This document shows positions 33,691 through 41,494 of a DNA stretch of 53,021 nt, piece by piece. The notes under the pieces were generated by a model. The model saw nothing but the letters and a program-made list of their open reading frames with translations, did no database searches and was not told the origin of the DNA. The number at the start of each line of letters is the position of its first letter. The stretch's first letter is position 1. Source of the DNA: CAZMJG01 sp964576365 (lineage in GTDB: Bacteria > Patescibacteriota > Microgenomatia > UBA1406 > GWC2-37-13); contig CAZNUT010000003.1 of assembly GCA_964576365.1 (NCBI GenBank), positions 1-53,021 of the forward strand. The letters are read 5' to 3'. The position numbers and the translations under genes are program-made.

Positions 33691-33784
33691 TTAGCTTAGT
33701 CTGCAATACCACTCATCCTTTTTTGTAAGGAGTAAAGTTTTAAAAAAAGTCACTTCAATTAAACAATCAATAAGTAATTCGTCA

Positions 33785-35353
33785 TTAGTTGCTAGATTTT
33801 TTACTTCGTTTGAAGATGCGATATGCTCCATAGAGAGCAAAGATGATGGGTAGAGTAAGGATATTGGCATACTGGAACATATTCTGCATATTTTGAGGTA
33901 GATCTGGGAGTGGATAAAAGGCTACCGTACGCTGTCGTATGCCGCTCAAGGCCCCTTGCGATGCATATTCGTTGAGCACGTTGAGTACCAGACTCACATT
34001 GCCAGCACGGCCAGGAGCATACCTATCCACTAAGAAACGCGCGGAGGGTATCACAAACAATTTTCCTTCTTTACCTGTTGAAGTTTCTGCTCCCAAAATA
34101 AATTGTTTTAATTCGCTTGGCGATGGCTCAGTGATTTTTTGAGGATCCAGTTCTAGAGTTCCTGTTTGCTGCCATGCCTGATTGGTGCTCCAGATAAGAG
34201 GTTTCACTTTTTTGCTGCTCTCAATTTTGAGTGACGAAACCCAAGGAAAGGCAAGATAATTCATCCCTCCAAAATAAGTTGAAGTAGATTCAAATTGATT
34301 TGTGCGAGGCCAGAGAGGATATGGCAATAACAAAGTCATGCCTTGTTGGCCTCCAAGATTGATGAGCTCGGCAGCCATAGAAAGGATGACGTTTTGCTCT
34401 ATCGTAATGCCATAATTTTTCATAAGTCCCAGCATCTCAGCTGATGTAGAAGCTGTTTGGAGATTATCTTCTATCCCAATGCCATTGATAAAGACGATCG
34501 CCTTACCATCTTTATCAAGATATGACTTAATTGATGCGGTTACAGATGTATCATAATTATTTCCCGGATTGACAAATATGAGTGCCGCATCATATGAATG
34601 CTCAAGAGAAAACGGTTTTGACTCAGCAGAATCTGATTCTGGAGGTACATCATTTTCTAGAGTGGGCGAGGGAGGAAGCGGGATAGATTGTATGTCAAAC
34701 TGTGTGCTGAGTACCTGCTTGAGATTTGCTATAGCATCCTGCTGAGGCAAGAATCCTCCTTCTTGTCCGATGACGGCAACTTTTGGGAGTGTTCCTCGGG
34801 TAAGTTTGTATATCCGTGACGTGATGTTGTACTCGAGGCTTTCGACATCGGTCAATTGTGGGATGATTTCTTTTTTCCCGTTATATTCTATTACAAGGCC
34901 AAAAAAAGCAGCTGCCACCTCGAATTTATTACGTTGTTGTTGTTGAAACGGGATTTCGGGAAGTCCGGCTTCTTGTGCTCGTTTTTTTGCACCATTGTCA
35001 CCTTTTGGATCATATTCATTGACAACTATATTACTTCCTGTTTTGTCATACTCATCCAGAAGATCCTTCACTTCTCGTCGCAAAGGTTGTAAGCCAGACG
35101 GTAAATCGGATGAGACATAAAGTGAAACTGTTACCGGCTTTTTAAGGGTATTAGCCAATTTTTTAGTTGAAGTTGAAAGCGTATATGCCTTTCCCTTTGA
35201 AAAGTCCATTCTGAAAGGTAGTTGAGCCACAATGATATTACTCGCGATGAGTAGTGCAATGCCGCCTCCCACAAGTCCGGTGCGTGTATACGTTTCAAGA
35301 TTCAACGCTCGAAGTAAATTCAACGATGGAAGTTTGGAAAAGATTTTTTTCAT
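33785..35353 (-). CDS. Gld-like ABC auxiliary protein (GldG family)
   Basis: 522 residues with a membrane anchor at each end (about 27-48 and 490-512) and a large extracytoplasmic region between. The pattern FRMDFSKGKAYTLSTSTKKLANTLKKPVTVSLYVSSDLP and later YDAALIFVNPG, GKAIVFINGIG match the GldG/ABC_transp_aux fold. In gliding bacteria GldFG works with GldA, but homologues occur widely with no gliding, in export-like roles. It is the last gene of an ATPase-permease-auxiliary set and begins 3 bases after the permease. Confidence 0.85.
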   Translation of the reverse strand: MKKIFSKLPSLNLLRALNLETYTRTGLVGGGIALLIASNIIVAQLPFRMDFSKGKAYTLSTSTKKLANTLKKPVTVSLYVSSDLPSGLQPLRREVKDLLDEYDKTGSNIVVNEYDPKGDNGAKKRAQEAGLPEIPFQQQQRNKFEVAAAFFGLVIEYNGKKEIIPQLTDVESLEYNITSRIYKLTRGTLPKVAVIGQEGGFLPQQDAIANLKQVLSTQFDIQSIPLPPSPTLENDVPPESDSAESKPFSLEHSYDAALIFVNPGNNYDTSVTASIKSYLDKDGKAIVFINGIGIEDNLQTASTSAEMLGLMKNYGITIEQNVILSMAAELINLGGQQGMTLLLPYPLWPRTNQFESTSTYFGGMNYLAFPWVSSLKIESSKKVKPLIWSTNQAWQQTGTLELDPQKITEPSPSELKQFILGAETSTGKEGKLFVIPSARFLVDRYAPGRAGNVSLVLNVLNEYASQGALSGIRQRTVAFYPLPDLPQNMQNMFQYANILTLPIIFALYGAYRIFKRSKKSSN

Positions 35354-35355
35354 AT

Positions 35356-36072
35356 TTAATTTCTTTTTTCAATAGTGATGGTAGTCAACACGATGCCGAT
35401 AACAATCGTGCTCAAAAAATAATAAAGCGATCTCAAATCCACCACCCCTTTATCAAACCCTCTCATGTGTGTCATAGGCGAAGCGTAACTCAGTATATCT
35501 TGTATGGTTGGGGGGAAAAGATGCGCGACAAAATCACCAGAAAAAACAAGAAGAAAGAAAAAAGTAATAGCCGAAATAAGAAACGCGATCATTTGGTTTT
35601 TAGTCAAAGAGGAATAAAGCAGTCCAATAGAGGTAAAAAGACCCGCGCATAACAATACACCCACATACCCGATCAGAATTTCAGGAAAGTAAATACGTGA
35701 TCCGACCTGAGAGGTGAGGAAATATAACGACACAGGAAGACCTGCGGTGAGAATGAGCCCTATCAAAACTATAGTAAGAATACTTAAAAATTTTGCCAGG
35801 ACTATTTGAAGTTCAGAAAGCGGAAGAGACATAAGCACATCAAGAGTACCAGTGCGCCGTTCTTCTGCCATACTGCGCATGGTAAGAGCTGGCACAAAAA
35901 TCAAGAGCAGCCAGGGTATCATCTCAAAAAAGCTGCGCATAGATGCTACTCCATACAAAAATATATCTTTTACAAAAAGAAAGTTAGCAAATACACCAAA
36001 TAAAATGATGGCGATGTAGCCAATCGGATTATTGAGATAAAAAGCAAGTTCTTTTTTATAGAGCGTTTTCAT
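35356..36072 (-). CDS. ABC-2 type permease (GldF-like)
   Basis: 238 residues from ATG 36072 (MKTLYKKELAFYLNNPIGYI), preferred over the upstream in-frame ATG at 36141. About six membrane segments; the conserved cytoplasmic loop MRSMAEERRTGTLDVLMSLPLS contacts the ATPase and is typical of ABC-2 permeases. It partners the ATP-binding gene at 36403-37095 and the auxiliary gene downstream; a small gene of unknown role lies between. Confidence 0.92.
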   Translation of the reverse strand: MKTLYKKELAFYLNNPIGYIAIILFGVFANFLFVKDIFLYGVASMRSFFEMIPWLLLIFVPALTMRSMAEERRTGTLDVLMSLPLSELQIVLAKFLSILTIVLIGLILTAGLPVSLYFLTSQVGSRIYFPEILIGYVGVLLCAGLFTSIGLLYSSLTKNQMIAFLISAITFFFLLVFSGDFVAHLFPPTIQDILSYASPMTHMRGFDKGVVDLRSLYYFLSTIVIGIVLTTITIEKRN

Positions 36073-36115
36073 AATGATTTTTTGTTTTAGATTATTTTCT
36101 GCAATCTTAATTAAA

Positions 36116-36397
36116 TCAATCCATATTTGTATGTTTTTCAAGGTAATTCATAGCAGCTTGTTCGGCCTCAGGTGATTTAAACCAAGATTTTTCTCTAGGT
36201 TGAAAATTGTGTCTTGTTGATGGCTCACAAGATGGATCATTTTGGCTCTCTAGGTCTGTTAAATCGGGAATCATACTCCTTACTCGAGGCGAATCAACAA
36301 ATCTCCACCGTTCCAACAGCTGTTTTGTTTCACCAGTACCTATTATTTTAGTGTCGGAGTCAGATGGATCATCTTCTTCTAAATATCTTTTTCTCAT
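36116..36397 (-). CDS. Small hypothetical soluble protein
   Basis: 93 residues, polar and acidic-basic mixed (MRKRYLEEDDPSDSDTK, ending AAMNYLEKHTNMD). No recognised domain, signal or membrane span. It sits between the ATPase and permease of the Gld-like system, 5 bases after the former, so it is read with them; function is unknown. Confidence 0.6.
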   Translation of the reverse strand: MRKRYLEEDDPSDSDTKIIGTGETKQLLERWRFVDSPRVRSMIPDLTDLESQNDPSCEPSTRHNFQPREKSWFKSPEAEQAAMNYLEKHTNMD

Positions 36398-36402
36398 AGA
36401 TT

Positions 36403-37095
36403 TTAATCAGATGCTTTTACTTTTTGTTTAAATAATTTTTCTACAGCACCTTTACCCTTTGGTTTGACACCGTCATAAACAATATGACCTTTGTTGATTA
36501 TTACCAATCGCGTCGCAATGTCTTCGACCTCGGATAATATGTGAGTTGAAAAAATCACAGTTTTGTTCTGGGCAGTCTTTTTGATAAGCTCTTTTATTTT
36601 ATCCTGTTCGATGGGGTCGAGGCCGGACGTGGGCTCATCAAGAATAAGAATTTTTGGATTGCCCAGAAGCGCTGCAGCTAGTCCCACCCGCTGGCGATAA
36701 CCGCGTGATAATTCTTCAATTTTCGTGTTTTCCACATCTTGAATGTTGACATCTTTTTTTAATGTCTTCAGATCTTCAGAGTTGCTTTTTTTAATCGAGC
36801 AAATAAAATCGAGATATTCATCTACTTTCATATCTCCATACAAAGGATTGTTTTCAGGTAAGTATCCGAGTGAGGATATCATTTGAAGGCGATCTCGTAT
36901 TGGGTCAAATCCATTGATGCTGATAGAGCCTTTCTCAGCTTTTATAAGACCCATGATGAGTTTCATTGTTGTGGTTTTTCCAGCACCGTTTGGCCCAAGA
37001 AAACCAATAATTTCACCTTTATGAGCACTAAGTGAAATTTCATGTAGAACTTTTTTTTCAGTGTAAGATTTTGCTACTTTTTCAAGAGTGATCAT
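36403..37095 (-). CDS. ABC transporter ATP-binding protein (GldA-like)
   Basis: 230 residues from ATG 37095 (MITLEKVAKSYTEKKVL); the much longer in-frame extension lies over the CDGSH gene. Walker A GPNGAGKTTT, signature LSRGYRQRVG, Walker B ILILDEPTSGLDP and switch FSTHILSE are all intact. With the permease and the GldG-like protein it forms a complete ABC-2 machine; the substrate is unknown. Confidence 0.95.
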   Translation of the reverse strand: MITLEKVAKSYTEKKVLHEISLSAHKGEIIGFLGPNGAGKTTTMKLIMGLIKAEKGSISINGFDPIRDRLQMISSLGYLPENNPLYGDMKVDEYLDFICSIKKSNSEDLKTLKKDVNIQDVENTKIEELSRGYRQRVGLAAALLGNPKILILDEPTSGLDPIEQDKIKELIKKTAQNKTVIFSTHILSEVEDIATRLVIINKGHIVYDGVKPKGKGAVEKLFKQKVKASD

Positions 37096-37123
37096 ATCTA
37101 GATAAAAATTATTTTGAGATTGT

Positions 37124-37336
37124 TTATTGTGTTGTTGGGGCGGGGGATTTTGACTGACAATATACACAAGAGCAGCCAAGTGCTTTTTTTTGATTGTGTG
37201 TGCCGTCACAGGTGCCATCTGTATTTCGAGTACCTCCACAGCTGCAAAGTGAGATTTTTTTACCGGTCTGTGTATTTTCGATAATATGTGGAGAAAATCC
37301 ATCACCTCTCTTTTTTATTACATATGTGTCGTCCAT
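37124..37336 (-). CDS. CDGSH iron-sulfur domain protein
   Basis: 70 residues from ATG 37336; an in-frame TTG at 37375 would overlap the trmD end. The Fe-S ligand pattern CSCGGTRNTDGTCDGTHNQK has the three cysteines and histidine of CDGSH proteins, which hold a redox-active [2Fe-2S] cluster. The tail LGCSCVYCQSK adds three cysteines of unknown use. It lies between trmD and the ABC genes, perhaps read with either. Confidence 0.85.
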   Translation of the reverse strand: MDDTYVIKKRGDGFSPHIIENTQTGKKISLCSCGGTRNTDGTCDGTHNQKKALGCSCVYCQSKSPAPTTQ

Positions 37337-37355
37337 AAGTATGTAATTTTTATCA

Positions 37356-38123
37356 TCATGATTTTGATTTGTCAAGTAAGTCTGGTCGTTTTTTTTGGGT
37401 TATTTGATATGCCTGTTGAATTCGCCAGGTTCTGATTTTGCCATGATCTCCTCTCATCACGATTTCAGGCACCTCATGTCCATCAAAGACAGGTGGGCGG
37501 GTATAGTGTGGATATTCTAAAAGTTGAATATCTGTATAACCCTCTTGTTTTAATGCGTGCAACTTCTCAGACCGGCCACAACTTGTCATCACTTCGTCGA
37601 GCGCGATTGTCCCAAAACTTTCTTCTTGCGTTGCTTCATCCTTTTTAAGGGTACCGGGCAATAATCTTACAATCGAATCACAGATCGCGGCTGCGGGTAT
37701 CTCACCACCAGTCAATACAACATCACCGATAGAAATTTCCTCATCTATATAGTATGAAATACGCTCATCTATTCCTTCGTAGTGTCCACAGATGATGATA
37801 AGATGATCAAGTGTTGAGTATGATTTCGCCATGGGTTGGGTGTATGTTGTTCCCCTCGCTGAGGTGAGAATGACACGCGTATTACTGCATTCATATTTTT
37901 TTGCTTCATCAATGGCTTTTTTTACGACATCGACTCGAAGTACCATACCTGCTCCGCCTCCGTACGGTCGATCGTCCACCGTGCCATACGCATCAATGGC
38001 AAAATCACGCATATTTATCATTTTGATTTCAACTGTGCCTTTTTCTTGTGCCCGCTTCACAATACTTTCGGACAAAAAGGACTTGATCATCTGTGGAAAC
38101 AGGGTAAGGATGCTGATACGCAT
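37356..38123 (-). CDS. trmD: tRNA (guanine37-N1)-methyltransferase
   Basis: 255 residues from ATG 38123 ([13 protein letters not shown]). The trefoil-knot SAM site is clear: [22 protein letters not shown] and [13 protein letters not shown]. It methylates G37 next to the anticodon to prevent frameshifting. TACAAT ends 5 bases before the ATG, so the mRNA looks leaderless. The gene diverges from yidD with 27 bases between the starts. Confidence 0.97.
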   Translation of the reverse strand: MRISILTLFPQMIKSFLSESIVKRAQEKGTVEIKMINMRDFAIDAYGTVDDRPYGGGAGMVLRVDVVKKAIDEAKKYECSNTRVILTSARGTTYTQPMAKSYSTLDHLIIICGHYEGIDERISYYIDEEISIGDVVLTGGEIPAAAICDSIVRLLPGTLKKDEATQEESFGTIALDEVMTSCGRSEKLHALKQEGYTDIQLLEYPHYTRPPVFDGHEVPEIVMRGDHGKIRTWRIQQAYQITQKKRPDLLDKSKS

Positions 38124-38128
38124 AGTAT

Positions 38129-38138
38129 ATTGTACAAT
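38129..38138. promoter_or_regulatory. Palindromic -10 element shared by trmD and yidD
   Basis: ATTGTACAAT reads TACAAT on both strands: 5 bases before the trmD ATG (minus) and 12 bases before the yidD ATG (plus). It may drive both genes. Confidence 0.5.
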
Positions 38139-38150
38139 AGCTTTATAGCA

Positions 38151-38369
38151 ATGAAAAATGTACTTTTGTTGATGATCAGAGGATATCAATATGTGAGCGT
38201 GGTTTATTCGGCACTTTTAAAGCAAATGGGTTTTCCTGGTAAGATGTGCCGTTTTGATCCAAGTTGTTCGCAATATACATATGAATGTATTAAAAAACAC
38301 GGGGTTATAAATGGAAGTTGGCTGGGAGTGAAAAGGATAATAAATTGTCATCCCTGGGGAAAAACTTAG
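38151..38369 (+). CDS. yidD: Membrane protein insertion efficiency factor YidD
   Basis: 72 residues from ATG 38151. The family signature is complete: [16 protein letters not shown], then [19 protein letters not shown] and a closing CHPWGKT. YidD is a small membrane-surface protein that helps YidC insert membrane proteins. It is often next to rpmH/rnpA/yidC, but here it stands alone and divergent from trmD. Confidence 0.95.
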   Translation: MKNVLLLMIRGYQYVSVVYSALLKQMGFPGKMCRFDPSCSQYTYECIKKHGVINGSWLGVKRIINCHPWGKT

Positions 38370-38426
38370 AAAGTTTAAAATGAGAATGTTGTTATCTTAA
38401 GCGGAAACAAAGGATCTCTAATCGTC

Positions 38427-38467
38427 ATCTTACCTGCCTGCCGGCAGGCAGGACTTGTTTCAAGATC
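38427..38467. repeat. Composite repeat: 20-bp palindrome inside the ATCTT/AAGAT hairpin element
   Basis: CCTGCCTGCCGGCAGGCAGG (38433-38452) is a perfect palindrome. Around it, ATCTT...ACTTGTTTCAAGATC matches the simple element at 32203-32223 with compensating arm changes, as if the palindrome had entered the older repeat. Confidence 0.65.
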
Positions 38468-38497
38468 TTTAGTTAAGTTTACGTGCAAAATAGATTC

Positions 38498-38585
38498 TGT
38501 CACTCGTTAATCCTCCCATCAGAGCTCGAACCAGCAACAGGCTGGAAAAATTCTGCGCGCTGATGGGAACCCTCTACTCGTGACA
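38498..38585. repeat. Structured intergenic repeat TGTCAC...GTGACA, copy 2
   Basis: Ends TGTCAC (38498-38503) and GTGACA (38580-38585); inner arms CCCATCA (38515-38521) and TGATGGG (38561-38567). It ends 36 bases before the msrB start codon. Confidence 0.7.
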
Positions 38586-38621
38586 TCTATTTCGCACCAA
38601 CCATTAGTAATTTTTTCTTTT

Positions 38622-39026
38622 ATGTCAAATCAAAAAATCACAAAAACAAATGATGAGTGGAAGCGAGAATTATCGTCAGACGTGTATCACGTGACACGTG
38701 AAAATGGAACAGAAGCGCCTTTTTCTGGCGCTTTACTTGAGAATAAAAAAGATGGTGTTTATCTTTGCTCAAATTGCAAAGCTCCTCTTTTCTCATCAGA
38801 TACCAAATATGATTCCGGGTGCGGATGGCCGAGTTTTTTTGATCCGCTTCAGAAAGAAGCTATTGAATATATCGAAGACACAAGTCACGGAATGCGACGT
38901 ACAGAGGTACGGTGCGCCAGGTGCGGCGCACATCTCGGGCATGTATTTCCCGATGGTCCACAGGACAAAACAGGTCAGCGATATTGCATCAATTCGCTTT
39001 CGTTAGGATTTAAAGACAGGTTTTAG
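38622..39026 (+). CDS. msrB: Peptide-methionine (R)-S-oxide reductase, cytosolic zinc type
   Basis: 134 residues from ATG 38622. Both zinc CxxC pairs ([11 protein letters not shown] and [14 protein letters not shown]) are present, with [11 protein letters not shown] and the catalytic RYCINS. No signal or anchor, so it repairs cytosolic proteins, complementing the anchored zinc-less copy at 437-991. An extra cysteine in SGCGWPSF could act as resolving residue. Confidence 0.96.
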   Translation: MSNQKITKTNDEWKRELSSDVYHVTRENGTEAPFSGALLENKKDGVYLCSNCKAPLFSSDTKYDSGCGWPSFFDPLQKEAIEYIEDTSHGMRRTEVRCARCGAHLGHVFPDGPQDKTGQRYCINSLSLGFKDRF

Positions 39027-39122
39027 GTGTTAGGTTATTGGTTTAGGTAATAAGTAAAAGTGAATAGGTAACAGGTTTTAGTATTTAAGGATCAACTAAC
39101 AGACCTGAAACCTATTTGCATG

Positions 39123-39151
39123 TTGACGGTGAGAACGTAATTCTCTATAGT
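39123..39151 (+). promoter_or_regulatory. Promoter of the coiled-coil protein gene
   Basis: TTGACG (39123-39128), 17-base spacer, TATAGT (39146-39151), 9 bases before ATG 39161. It decides that start over an in-frame ATG at 39116. Confidence 0.7.
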
Positions 39152-39160
39152 GTATGGTCT

Positions 39161-39637
39161 ATGGATAATCAACAACAATCAGCAAACCTTTCTGACACCG
39201 AACAGCTTGATTCCGAGTCAATAGAGCAGACATCTGCTCCAACCGATCGGGCTACTCAAGTATTGCAGTTGGAAAATATGATCAATGGCTTCATGGCGGA
39301 TATTCAGAAGTTGCAACAACAAGTCAAAGAACAAGGCCAGATGTATAAAGATGCTCTTGAAAACGACGCTGACTATAGCAATGTTTTAGCTAAAGGACGT
39401 GAGGTAGCCAAAGAAAAAAAACGCATTCAGGAAAAACTTACTCAGGAGCCGTCTCTACAGGTTTTAGATACAAAAATAAAAGATTTAAAATCAGAGCTTA
39501 AAGAAGCTCAGGATGCACTTTCTCATTATCTTGTTCAGTACTTTGAGCAAAGTGGTCTACGTCAGATCACCGGTGCAGATGGAGAGATCCATGAGATCGT
39601 CACGACAGTCAAACTCGTCAAAAAGAAAGATTCGTAG
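39161..39637 (+). CDS. Soluble coiled-coil protein of unknown function
   Basis: 158 residues. A polar N-terminus is followed by a long coiled coil (about 30-130: LENMINGFMADIQKLQQQVK, then KLTQEPSLQVLDTKIKDLKS) and a short C-terminal beta-like end ITGADGEIHEIVTTVKLVKK. I do not recognise a family with known function. A near-ideal promoter places the start next to the ATG. Confidence 0.75.
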   Translation: MDNQQQSANLSDTEQLDSESIEQTSAPTDRATQVLQLENMINGFMADIQKLQQQVKEQGQMYKDALENDADYSNVLAKGREVAKEKKRIQEKLTQEPSLQVLDTKIKDLKSELKEAQDALSHYLVQYFEQSGLRQITGADGEIHEIVTTVKLVKKKDS

Positions 39638-39643
39638 TATAAT
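39638..39643 (+). promoter_or_regulatory. -10 box before the 72-residue protein gene
   Basis: TATAAT overlaps the stop region of the preceding gene and ends 6 bases before ATG 39650. Confidence 0.5.
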
Positions 39644-39649
39644 ACATGG

Positions 39650-39868
39650 ATGGATAGATATGTTTTTGAATTGCGATTTGATAAGACGGGGCCAGTGAAA
39701 TTATCTGATGTATTATTGCACACTACCATCGGTATGCCTCGTGAAGAAGATTTGTCAAACTTGCACTTGACAGGTCGGGACCAAATCGCAGTACCATTTG
39801 GATTTGGCAATATTCGTTTAACGCACTCTACATACAAAGAACCTGATGATTCAACTTCTGCACTATAG
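39650..39868 (+). CDS. Small hypothetical protein
   Basis: 72 residues: MDRYVFELRFDKTGPVKLSD, GMPREEDLSNLHLTGRDQIAVP, ending THSTYKEPDDSTSAL. It is soluble with no known motif. The leaderless-type -10 box 6 bases upstream supports its being real. Confidence 0.6.
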   Translation: MDRYVFELRFDKTGPVKLSDVLLHTTIGMPREEDLSNLHLTGRDQIAVPFGFGNIRLTHSTYKEPDDSTSAL

Positions 39869-39880
39869 ATGCTTTTTTGC

Positions 39881-39909
39881 TTGACCTTCTTTCCCGATAG
39901 TTCTACAAT
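39881..39909 (+). promoter_or_regulatory. Promoter of the holin-family gene
   Basis: TTGACC (39881-39886), 17-base spacer, TACAAT (39904-39909), 6 bases before ATG 39916. One of the clearest leaderless layouts in the window. Confidence 0.75.
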
Positions 39910-39915
39910 CAACGT

Positions 39916-40257
39916 ATGTCATTTATTCTTGGACTTATCGTCAATGTCGTAGCCGTCGCGGTGGCCGCTTATCTGCTCTCACCTCACGTCATTCTCACCG
40001 ACTGGTATAGTACCATCGTTACCGCTCTTGCTCTTGGACTTGTCAACACATTCATTAAGCCCGTTTTAACTTTACTTACCCTACCTCTAAACCTCATCAC
40101 TCTAGGTTTGTTCTCGATCATTATCAATGGTCTTATGATTCTCCTTGTGAGTACACTTGTTGCTGGTTTTGAAGTTCAGAATTTTTTCTGGGCAATCATT
40201 TTTAGCGTTGTTCTTTCTGTCATCAACTCACTTCTCGATATGGTCACAGGTGCATGA
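39916..40257 (+). CDS. Phage-holin-4-family (four-span) membrane protein
   Basis: 113 residues, four hydrophobic segments. GLVNTFIKPVLTLLTLPLNLITLGLF and IIINGLMILL are the hallmark of the mycobacterial-type four-TMS holin family, which is mostly chromosomal and of unknown role despite its name. No lysis or phage gene is nearby, so a prophage origin is not implied. Confidence 0.9.
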   Translation: MSFILGLIVNVVAVAVAAYLLSPHVILTDWYSTIVTALALGLVNTFIKPVLTLLTLPLNLITLGLFSIIINGLMILLVSTLVAGFEVQNFFWAIIFSVVLSVINSLLDMVTGA

Positions 40258-40262
40258 TGTTG

Positions 40263-40268
40263 TATACT
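40263..40268 (+). promoter_or_regulatory. -10 box of the DUF2130 gene
   Basis: TATACT, 7 bases before ATG 40276. Confidence 0.5.
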
Positions 40269-40275
40269 ATGCGCT

Positions 40276-41490
40276 ATGCAGGATCAGATCATCTGTCCAC
40301 ACTGTCATCAACACATTCCTCTCACGCAGGCGCTCACTCAGCAGATTGCCGGCACATACCAGGCGCGCATTGATGAACTGAATAAACTTCGTGAAGACGA
40401 TAAAAGCAAATATACTCAATGGGCAAAAATCCGTATTGAAGAAGAAAGAGTGAAGGCGATTAAAGAAACAGAATCTCAAGTGCGTCAGAAAATTACCGAT
40501 GAACTGCAACTTCAAATTAAAAATACCAAAAATGAATCAGAGGAGTTAAAAAAACAGAAAGCAGAAATGCAAAATCAGGTACTAGAACTTCATAAAACAG
40601 TTCGTGCATTGCAAGATGCTGGGAAAGAAAAAGAGCTTGAGCTGACAAAGCGTTTTCAGGATGAACAGGAAAAGTTTCGCACACAGGAACAGCAGCGAGC
40701 TAAGGAAGCAGTGCAACTTCAATTACTGGAAAAAGAAAAAAAGATAAACGACGTAATGAAAATGAATGAAGAGTTAAAACGAAAGCTTGAACAAGGGTCT
40801 CAGCAAACACAGGGGGAAATGTTAGAACTAGCTTTGGAGTCGTTTTTGAAGCGTGAATTTCCTTTCGATTCGATTAAACCAGTGCCAAAAGGCGTAAGCG
40901 GGGCTGATCTTGTACAGGAAGTATATACTCGCACAGGTCAGCTTTGTGGAACAATTTTATGGGAAACAAAGCGAACAAAATCATGGAGTAATCAATGGAT
41001 TGGAAAGTTGAAAGCAGACCAACGCAATGTAAAATCCGAATTAGCCGTCATTATTTCAGAGATGATCCCTGAGGGTCTGACACATTTTGGGTGTATCGAT
41101 GGAGTATGGATTGGTAAATTTGATTTTGTTTCGGGTATAGCTTACGCTCTTCGAGCTCAACTTATCGAAATAGCTCAAGTAAGATCGGCACAGCAAGGAA
41201 AGAACGGAAAAACTGAAGAGTTGTTTGAATATATTACCAGTACTGCTTTTCGTCAGCGTATAGAAGCTATCGTAGAGGCGTTTACTGGTATGCAAGGTGA
41301 GATCGAAAAAGAAAAGCGTTGGTTTACCCAGAAATGGGCGCGGGAAGAAAAAAATATCCGCAGCGTTATAGATATGACAATCGGAATGAAAGGGGAGTTG
41401 CAAAGTATTACTGGTGCTACTGAGGAAGAGTACGTACCCACCAACGGATTGCTGGTAGATGATACAATGGTAAATAATCGGTTATTGTAA
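40276..41490 (+). CDS. DUF2130 family protein
   Basis: 404 residues. An N-terminal zinc-ribbon pair IICPHCHQHIPL, a long coiled coil (about 45-190), then the globular DUF2130 core with GEMLELALESFLKREFPFD, ILWETKRTKSWSNQWIGKLKADQ and an E-x-K pattern. DUF2130 is considered a restriction-nuclease-fold-like relative by the E-x-K and DLVQEV elements, but its role is unproven. Start is set by TATACT 7 bases upstream. Confidence 0.92.
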   Translation: MQDQIICPHCHQHIPLTQALTQQIAGTYQARIDELNKLREDDKSKYTQWAKIRIEEERVKAIKETESQVRQKITDELQLQIKNTKNESEELKKQKAEMQNQVLELHKTVRALQDAGKEKELELTKRFQDEQEKFRTQEQQRAKEAVQLQLLEKEKKINDVMKMNEELKRKLEQGSQQTQGEMLELALESFLKREFPFDSIKPVPKGVSGADLVQEVYTRTGQLCGTILWETKRTKSWSNQWIGKLKADQRNVKSELAVIISEMIPEGLTHFGCIDGVWIGKFDFVSGIAYALRAQLIEIAQVRSAQQGKNGKTEELFEYITSTAFRQRIEAIVEAFTGMQGEIEKEKRWFTQKWAREEKNIRSVIDMTIGMKGELQSITGATEEEYVPTNGLLVDDTMVNNRLL

Positions 41491-41494
41491 CCAT

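Noticed and set aside
36403..37305. 300-residue form of the ABC ATPase starting at 37305
   Set aside because: The extra 70 residues lie over the CDGSH gene in another frame and have no ATPase homology; ATG 37095 gives the normal start.
39027..39115. Possible tandem repeat or CRISPR remnant (AGGTTTTAG/TAGGTAA-like units)
   Set aside because: Units are irregular in length and sequence with no constant repeat-spacer order; looks like low-complexity intergenic DNA.
39916..40257. Prophage region suggested by the holin-family gene
   Set aside because: No endolysin, integrase or phage structural gene nearby; this family is commonly chromosomal.
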